Assembly (NCBI GenBank): GCA_937919945.1
Contig: CALESY010000082.1
Location: 1 to 20,882, forward strand
Length of the DNA: 20,882 nt
From: an uncultured Chitinophagaceae bacterium
GTDB taxonomy: Bacteria > Bacteroidota > Bacteroidia > Chitinophagales > Chitinophagaceae
Reading direction: 5' to 3'
The translations under genes and the position numbers were made by a program. The notes under the pieces were generated by a model. The model worked only from the letters and a program-made list of their open reading frames with translations. It did not search any database and had not been told where the DNA came from. Shown piece by piece: positions 16,147 to 20,882 of this stretch. How positions within the stretch are numbered: position 1 is the first letter of the stretch; every line of letters begins with the position of its first letter.

Positions 16147-16154
16147 TACATTTG
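16147..16154 (+). promoter_or_regulatory. -7 box (TACATTTG) upstream of kdsC-kdsB
   Basis: TACATTTG matches TAnnTTTG exactly, directly after the terminator T-tract and 55 nt before the kdsC-like ATG. A -33 element is not evident, since that region is occupied by the terminator hairpin. It would start a separate kdsC-kdsB transcript. Confidence 0.4.
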
Positions 16155-16209
16155 ATTATTATAGTATTCAGATTTCGGATTTAGAAATTAGGATTTAGAA
16201 TTTTACAAA

Positions 16210-16908
16210 ATGGACATCAATACCATCATCAGCCATTTTAAAGGCAGCTTTATAACACCAATACAGGATATGCAGGAAAAGCTATCGCGTATCAAAGCCT
16301 ATATATTCGATTGGGATGGCGTTTTTAATGATGGTGTGAAAGATGAAAACGGCACCAGCAGTTTCAGCGAGGTAGATGCAATGGGTACTAATATGCTCCG
16401 TTTCAATCACTATCTCCGCCACAATGATGTACCAATTGTTGCCATCATATCAGGTGAGCGAAACAGTGCTGCATGGATATTAGCAAAGCGTGAGTGTTTT
16501 CATGGCGTATATAGCCGCATTAAACTGAAAACGGAAGCCTTGCAACACCTGTGCGACAAGCATGGTATCCGACCCGAAGAAGTAGCATTTGTATTTGATG
16601 ACGTGTTGGATTTTGGCGCTGCTGAAAAATGCGGTTTGCGCATTATGATACCTCGTCCTTGTGCACCTTTATTAGCTGAGTTTGCCGTACAAAACGGATT
16701 GGTTGATTATATGACTGCCTGTGTTGGTGGCGAGGGTGCAGTGCGCGAAGCAGTAGAATTGCTGACAGGCATTAGCGGGATGTACAACGAAACTATTGCC
16801 AACCGTATGCATTATGGCGAGGTTTATAAAACGTACATCACCCTGCGCAACGAAACGGTGCCGGCATTTTACATCAGCAAAGATTCTCAAATTATAGAAG
16901 AACATTAG
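16210..16908 (+). CDS. kdsC: KdsC-like HAD phosphatase (Kdo8P phosphatase)
   Basis: Predicted to remove the phosphate of Kdo8P to give Kdo. HAD motifs are complete: nucleophile D34 and acid D36 (IFDWDGVFNDG), motif II S81 in IISGERN, motif III lysine in RIKLKTEAL (K105 or K107) and motif IV FDDVLD (D130, D131, D134). GGEGAVRE (173-180) matches the conserved GGRGAVRE of KdsC, which supports KdsC over other C0-type HAD enzymes such as N-acylneuraminate-9-phosphatases. At 232 residues it is about 45 longer than E. coli KdsC, with an N-terminal extension of about 25 residues and a C-terminal tail after residue 186 that lacks clear motifs. kdsB begins five bases after the stop, so the two are cotranscribed. 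Confidence 0.87.
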   Translation: MDINTIISHFKGSFITPIQDMQEKLSRIKAYIFDWDGVFNDGVKDENGTSSFSEVDAMGTNMLRFNHYLRHNDVPIVAIISGERNSAAWILAKRECFHGVYSRIKLKTEALQHLCDKHGIRPEEVAFVFDDVLDFGAAEKCGLRIMIPRPCAPLLAEFAVQNGLVDYMTACVGGEGAVREAVELLTGISGMYNETIANRMHYGEVYKTYITLRNETVPAFYISKDSQIIEEH

Positions 16909-16913
16909 TATTT

Positions 16914-17657
16914 ATGATAGTTGGTATAATACCTGCACGCTACGCTTCTACACGTTTTCCTGGTAAGCCGTTAATAAACATACAGGGTAAAACGATGATA
17001 CAACGTGTATACGAACAGGCATCAAAAAGTAGTTTGCTCGATAAAGTAGTAATAGCTACTGACGATGCCCGTATTGCAGAGCACGTCGTGTCTTTCGGTG
17101 GAGAAGTGGTGATGACGAAAGAAGAACACCCAAGCGGCACAGACCGTTGCTGGGATGCGTTGCAGCAAATTGGGGGTAATTATCAATATGTCATCAATAT
17201 ACAAGGCGATGAGCCATTCATAGATCCATCGCAGATAGATTCACTGGCAGGCGTACTGAAAGATGTCGGTACAGAGTTAGCAACACTTATCATACCTGTT
17301 GATAATTATGAAGTGTTGTTTGATATGGGTGAGGTGAAAGTGGTGCTGAATGATAATATGGAGGGTATGTATTTCAGCCGTATGGTAATACCTTATATAA
17401 AAAGTGTGCCGCAGGAAGATTGGCATAAGCACCATAAGTATTATCGCCATGTCGGTATGTATGCTTATCGTACAGATGTGTTAGAAAAAATATGCAAACT
17501 CTCTGTTTCATCTCTTGAGAAAGCAGAGTCTTTAGAACAGCTCCGCTGGCTGGAAGCAGGCTTCAAAATAAAATGTGCTATCACCAACTTTGACAGCCAT
17601 TGCATTGATACCCCCGAAGATGTAGAGAAGGTATTGAGGCTGATGAATATTTCTTAA
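16914..17657 (+). CDS. kdsB: CMP-Kdo synthetase (3-deoxy-manno-octulosonate cytidylyltransferase)
   Basis: Couples CTP to Kdo (or Kdo8N) to form the CMP-sugar donor for WaaA. The 247 residues match the family. The nucleotide-binding N-terminus IIPARYASTRFPGKPL (5-20) is typical, followed by ATDDARIA (48-55), the substrate loop EHPSGTDR (71-78), the metal-binding QGDEP motif (97-101) and the C-terminal CIDTPEDVEKV. In Shewanella the corresponding enzyme prefers Kdo8N, so with kdnA and kdnB nearby this one may as well; the specificity residues are not known to me. Its TAA overlaps by three bases with the stop of the convergent hydrolase gene (17654-17657). Confidence 0.96.
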   Translation: MIVGIIPARYASTRFPGKPLINIQGKTMIQRVYEQASKSSLLDKVVIATDDARIAEHVVSFGGEVVMTKEEHPSGTDRCWDALQQIGGNYQYVINIQGDEPFIDPSQIDSLAGVLKDVGTELATLIIPVDNYEVLFDMGEVKVVLNDNMEGMYFSRMVIPYIKSVPQEDWHKHHKYYRHVGMYAYRTDVLEKICKLSVSSLEKAESLEQLRWLEAGFKIKCAITNFDSHCIDTPEDVEKVLRLMNIS

Positions 17658-18709
17658 GGCAATAACTCCCACCCGATTTTTTTAAAAGTGGAAACACCAA
17701 ACTGCTTCTCGTTTTGCAGATTGAGTGTGTTGCCCTGTAGTACAGTATTGTAATAATGTAGCGCTGCTTCTTTAGCCGGCTCTCGCCCTGCAAGAGATAA
17801 GAAATTACTATGTCCCTTTCCGCAAAGGGTATTGAAATTTATATACTGTACCCGTTTGCTGATGTTGCGCACAGGTTTGTTGCCCAGTTGTATTTTTTTA
17901 CTGGCAAGATATGCCATCTGCAAAGTCAGATCATCCTGATTATAATTAACATAGATGTTCTTTGCGAAGCTGATTTTGTCAAGCCATTTTTTATGTCCCC
18001 GCCTCGGTACGCATGGTGCATTCAGTATGATGTTACTTACCCAAACACTGCTATTCAGTTTATTGGTCATGTTGTGCTTAACCATTTGCCTGATGACATG
18101 ATTGCCCATGCTGTGGTAAAACATACTGATATTGCCGGCACCTAATTTGCCGGCTTCTTTCAGTCGTTTTACTTCTTCAAACGCAGGAGTAAAATCTTTA
18201 TATGCAGTTCGTGCATTGCCAATGGCAAAGAAATAATTGCCCAATGATTTTTTAGTTGTTGTGATGCTTGGATAGTCAAACAAAATAACATTCACACCAT
18301 ACTGACCTGCCATGCTCATGCCACGATAAATGTCACTCGTAAAAAGTTTACCCATGCCTTCCGTATACATCACCCAGTTTCTGCTCTTATCGGGTATATA
18401 TTGTATAGCTTTTTCAAGGCTTGCTACTTCCAGCACATTCCAATTCCCGTTTCTGCTGAATACAAAATAATAATGCAACACCGTGCCATCCCGTTCCTCA
18501 CTCATATAGCGGAGCGCGTCTGTGCTTGTTTTGCGATTGCTTACTACTACAATCGCAGTGTCACTTGCTTTTACCGGGCTTGCAGGCAGATGCTTAACTA
18601 ACGGGCATTTTTGCCAGTATGTCTCATCATTAAAATGCCCTATGGGGTTGCCTTGTGAACGGGCAATAACAGGCAATAATATCAATAACAGTGTAGCTAA
18701 TTTTGGCAT
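17654..18709 (-). CDS. Secreted alpha/beta-hydrolase-fold protein
   Basis: A 351-residue protein with a signal peptide (about residues 1-18, cleavage near IARS-Q), so probably periplasmic. The nucleophile elbow is FYHSMGNH (S200 in HSMGN). A strand with NYNQDD (255-260) offers the acid, and GKGHSNF (297-303) offers histidine H300, giving a plausible Ser-Asp-His triad in the right order. The FDYPS segment at 144-148 resembles the strand and oxyanion region of esterase-like enzymes, and the overall pattern recalls the DUF900 group of alpha/beta hydrolases. The substrate is unknown. It converges on kdsB with overlapping stop codons and diverges from the S9 peptidase gene. Confidence 0.8.
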   Translation of the reverse strand: MPKLATLLLILLPVIARSQGNPIGHFNDETYWQKCPLVKHLPASPVKASDTAIVVVSNRKTSTDALRYMSEERDGTVLHYYFVFSRNGNWNVLEVASLEKAIQYIPDKSRNWVMYTEGMGKLFTSDIYRGMSMAGQYGVNVILFDYPSITTTKKSLGNYFFAIGNARTAYKDFTPAFEEVKRLKEAGKLGAGNISMFYHSMGNHVIRQMVKHNMTNKLNSSVWVSNIILNAPCVPRRGHKKWLDKISFAKNIYVNYNQDDLTLQMAYLASKKIQLGNKPVRNISKRVQYINFNTLCGKGHSNFLSLAGREPAKEAALHYYNTVLQGNTLNLQNEKQFGVSTFKKIGWELLP

Positions 18710-18822
18710 AATCTATTAACGAACATACACATAAAAATGTTTTCGGCACTATACACCAAAAGGGGGATAGGTTTTTGGCTGATATTCAATAATTTCAGCC
18801 CTCAGTTTATCAAATCATTTGT

Positions 18823-20882
18823 ATGCATTATAAAAAGCTTGCCCTTGCGGGTATTGTATTGTCAACCTTTACTGCACAGGCACAGAAAAAACAATTTACC
18901 ATTACAGAAGCTACCAACGGTATGACGAGTACGCTTGCCCCCAAAGGCTTAAAACAGGTAAGTTGGGAACCAGGTACTGCTAAAATGTATCAGGTAGCGA
19001 ATGACGCATGGTTCAGTACACATTTTCCTGATGGTAAAGTAGATACGGTGCTACGCCTGAAAGAACTGAACGAAGCCATCAACGGCAAGCTGAAAAGCAT
19101 ACCGTCTATCAGGTGGATAGATAAAGGTTATGTGTATTTCCAAACAGGGAATGATTTGAAAAAAGGCACTAAAACCGCCGCTGGTTATATGTGGGAAAAC
19201 TGGATGACACTACCCGAAAAAGCTGCTAACACAGTGATAGACAAAAGCCTGAACATAGCTTACACTATAGACAATAACTTGTATCTGATTAATAAGGACA
19301 AACAAACAAAACAACTAACTGACGATAAGGACAAAGACATCACCAACGGTGCATCAAACGTACATCGCAATGAGTTTGGCATTGAGGGTGGTATCTTCTT
19401 CTCGCCCAACGGTAATAAACTTGCATACTACCACATGGACCAGACAATGGTGGCAGACTATCCTGTAGTAAACTGGTTGGTAACACCAGCCGTAAATGAA
19501 AATGTAAAATACCCTATGGCAGGCGGTACATCTCACTCTGTGCAGTTGCGTGTATATAGCATTGCATCGGGTAAAACAACTACTGTACAAACCACAGGCC
19601 CTAAAGACCAATACCTGACTAACATTAGCTGGAGCCCCGATGAACGTTTTATTTTCATAGCTATTGTAAACCGTGCACAAGACCGTATGTGGCTGAACCA
19701 GTATGATGCGGAAACGGGGATGTTTGTAAAAACACTGTTTGAAGAAACCAGCGATAAGTATATAGAGCCGTTACACCCTATGACGTTCCTGCCTGAAAGC
19801 AATGATAAGTTTATTTGGTGGAGTCAACGCGATGGGTATATGCACCTATATCTGTATAACACACAAGGCAAATTGCTGCAACAGCTTACAAAAGGGAAAT
19901 GGGTAGTGAACGATATATTGGGCATGAACAAAGAACGCCAGCAAATTATCATAGCTGCTGCAAAAGAAAGCCCACTTGAAAAACACAGCTACACCGTCAA
20001 CTGGAATAATGGTAACATACGCCGTATAGATATAGGTGCAGGTGTGCATACTGCCTTGCCCAACGAAAGCGGCGAGTATATATACGATGTATATAGTGGT
20101 GCAGGTGTGCCAAAGCGCACAATGGTTGTAGGTACTAACAACGGCTACAGCGAAACACTACTGGATGCCACCAATACACTGGCAGACTATGAACGCCCTG
20201 AAATAAGAAACGTAACACTCTACGCAAGCGATGGCACACCGTTGTATGGTAAGCTGATACTGCCTACCAACTTTAGCGAGCGAAAGAAATACCCGGTAGT
20301 AGTGTACCTGTACAACGGTCCGCACGTGCAGTTGATACGCAACACATTCCCCGAAAGTGGTAACCTGTGGTACGAGTATATGGCACAGCGTGGTTATGTA
20401 GTGTTTACGATGGACGGGCGCGGCAGTGCCAACCGTGGCTACGATTTTGAAAGTGCTATGTGGGGCAAGCTGGGTACGGTAGAAATGGAAGACCAGCTAA
20501 AAGGTGTTGCTTATCTGAAATCGCTGCCGTTTGTAGATGGCAACCGTATGGGTGTACATGGCTGGAGCTTTGGCGGGTTTATGACAACATCGCTGATGTT
20601 GCGCCACCCGGGTGTATTTAAAGTAGGTGTAGCTGGCGGCCCCGTTATGGACTGGAAGATGTACGAAATTATGTACACCGAGCGCTACATGGATACCCCG
20701 GAAGAAAACCCTGATGGCTATGATGGCAATAACCTGCTGGATAAAGTAAAGAGCCTGAAAGGCAAGCTGATGCTCATTCACGGCACTAACGACAATGTAG
20801 TGGTGTGGCAGCACAGTATAGACTTTATCAAAAAATCAGTAGACGAAAATGTGCAGGTGGATTACTTTGTATATCCCGGATA
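18823..20882 (+). CDS. S9 family prolyl/dipeptidyl peptidase (DPP IV-like), cut off at window end
   Basis: An open frame from ATG 18823 with no stop before the window end; 686 complete codons are visible. Residues 1-19 form a signal peptide (STFTAQA-Q). Residues about 30-450 form a predicted N-terminal beta-propeller (DPPIV_N type) with repeated strands such as FFSPNGNKLAYY and ISWSPDERFIF. The C-terminal alpha/beta hydrolase domain begins near VTLYASDGTPLYGKLILP, and the nucleophile elbow is GWSFGGF (S582). The acid is D657 in IHGTNDNV, where DPP IV has HGTADDNV. The third triad residue, a histidine expected about 30 residues further on, lies beyond the window. Predicted to remove N-terminal dipeptides, often Xaa-Pro, in the periplasm. 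Whether the protein is full length cannot be judged. Confidence 0.93.
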   Translation, partial: MHYKKLALAGIVLSTFTAQAQKKQFTITEATNGMTSTLAPKGLKQVSWEPGTAKMYQVANDAWFSTHFPDGKVDTVLRLKELNEAINGKLKSIPSIRWIDKGYVYFQTGNDLKKGTKTAAGYMWENWMTLPEKAANTVIDKSLNIAYTIDNNLYLINKDKQTKQLTDDKDKDITNGASNVHRNEFGIEGGIFFSPNGNKLAYYHMDQTMVADYPVVNWLVTPAVNENVKYPMAGGTSHSVQLRVYSIASGKTTTVQTTGPKDQYLTNISWSPDERFIFIAIVNRAQDRMWLNQYDAETGMFVKTLFEETSDKYIEPLHPMTFLPESNDKFIWWSQRDGYMHLYLYNTQGKLLQQLTKGKWVVNDILGMNKERQQIIIAAAKESPLEKHSYTVNWNNGNIRRIDIGAGVHTALPNESGEYIYDVYSGAGVPKRTMVVGTNNGYSETLLDATNTLADYERPEIRNVTLYASDGTPLYGKLILPTNFSERKKYPVVVYLYNGPHVQLIRNTFPESGNLWYEYMAQRGYVVFTMDGRGSANRGYDFESAMWGKLGTVEMEDQLKGVAYLKSLPFVDGNRMGVHGWSFGGFMTTSLMLRHPGVFKVGVAGGPVMDWKMYEIMYTERYMDTPEENPDGYDGNNLLDKVKSLKGKLMLIHGTNDNVVVWQHSIDFIKKSVDENVQVDYFVYPG

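Larger units (their letters stand above)
16084..16200. repeat. Degenerate AT-rich intergenic repeats
   Basis: The 129-nt gap between the fusion gene and kdsC is built of variants of AAATCCGAAAT / GGATTTAGAA. AAATCCGAAAT (16084-16094) has its reverse complement at 16172-16182, GGATTTAGAA occurs twice (16177-16186 and 16191-16200), and the terminator stem is another variant. It looks like low-complexity repeat expansion of the kind scattered between Bacteroidota genes. Confidence 0.55.

Noticed and set aside
18777..18800. Inverted repeat GGCTGA...TCAGCC before the S9 peptidase gene
   Set aside because: The stem is only 6 bp with a 12-nt loop and no T-run on either strand; not a terminator, and too weak to call an operator.
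1..20882. tRNA, rRNA, CRISPR array, integrase, transposase or phage genes
   Set aside because: None seen on either strand by eye; coding density is high and no direct-repeat array of CRISPR type occurs.

Overview
The window reads as an ordinary chromosomal stretch of a Bacteroidota bacterium, probably near the Chitinophagaceae/Sphingobacteriia (lineage is inference). Supporting signs: several TAnnTTTG -7 promoter boxes, few clear Shine-Dalgarno sequences, and secreted proteins, an OprB-type porin and an S9 peptidase typical of that phylum. No rRNA, tRNA, CRISPR array, integrase or transposase was seen. Layout, left to right: a small RNA-binding (RRM) protein (+) converges on an OprB-like porin and a RecQ helicase (both -). 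Then comes folK (-), an AT-rich islet with two genes of unknown function (4774-5755), and a secreted protein of unknown function (-). From 6580 to 17657 every gene is on the + strand: sppA with a strong terminator, a secreted fasciclin-domain protein with its own terminator, the L-serine dehydratase gene sdaA, and then a cluster for the inner-core sugar of lipopolysaccharide. After that come a secreted alpha/beta hydrolase (-), whose stop codon overlaps that of kdsB, and an S9 dipeptidyl-peptidase-like gene cut off by the window end. The core of the window is the sugar cluster: waaA (Kdo transferase), kdnA, kdnB, kdsA, a transaldolase-CBS fusion, kdsC-like and kdsB. KdsA would join D-arabinose 5-phosphate (A5P) to PEP, the KdsC-like phosphatase would release Kdo, KdnB would oxidise C8, KdnA would aminate it to Kdo8N (8-amino-3,8-dideoxy-manno-octulosonate), KdsB would activate the product with CMP, and WaaA would transfer it to lipid A. 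The kdnA-kdnB pathway is best known from Shewanella; finding it inside a Bacteroidota Kdo operon predicts amino-Kdo LPS here. The most unusual gene is the transaldolase-CBS fusion at 15067-16080. The step expected between kdsA and kdsC is KdsD, the A5P isomerase, which is a SIS domain followed by two CBS domains. Here the CBS half looks like that of KdsD, but the catalytic half is an FSA/TalC-type transaldolase barrel. It keeps the Schiff-base lysine and the phosphate-binding arginines, while several substrate-site residues are changed. The inference is a non-homologous A5P supply enzyme, perhaps an aldolase making A5P from glyceraldehyde 3-phosphate and a two-carbon donor, regulated through the CBS domains. 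This is a hypothesis; no such enzyme is known to me. Hairpin terminators and -7 boxes suggest that the sugar genes form two transcription units, roughly (sdaA-waaA-)kdnA-kdnB-kdsA-fusion and kdsC-kdsB.
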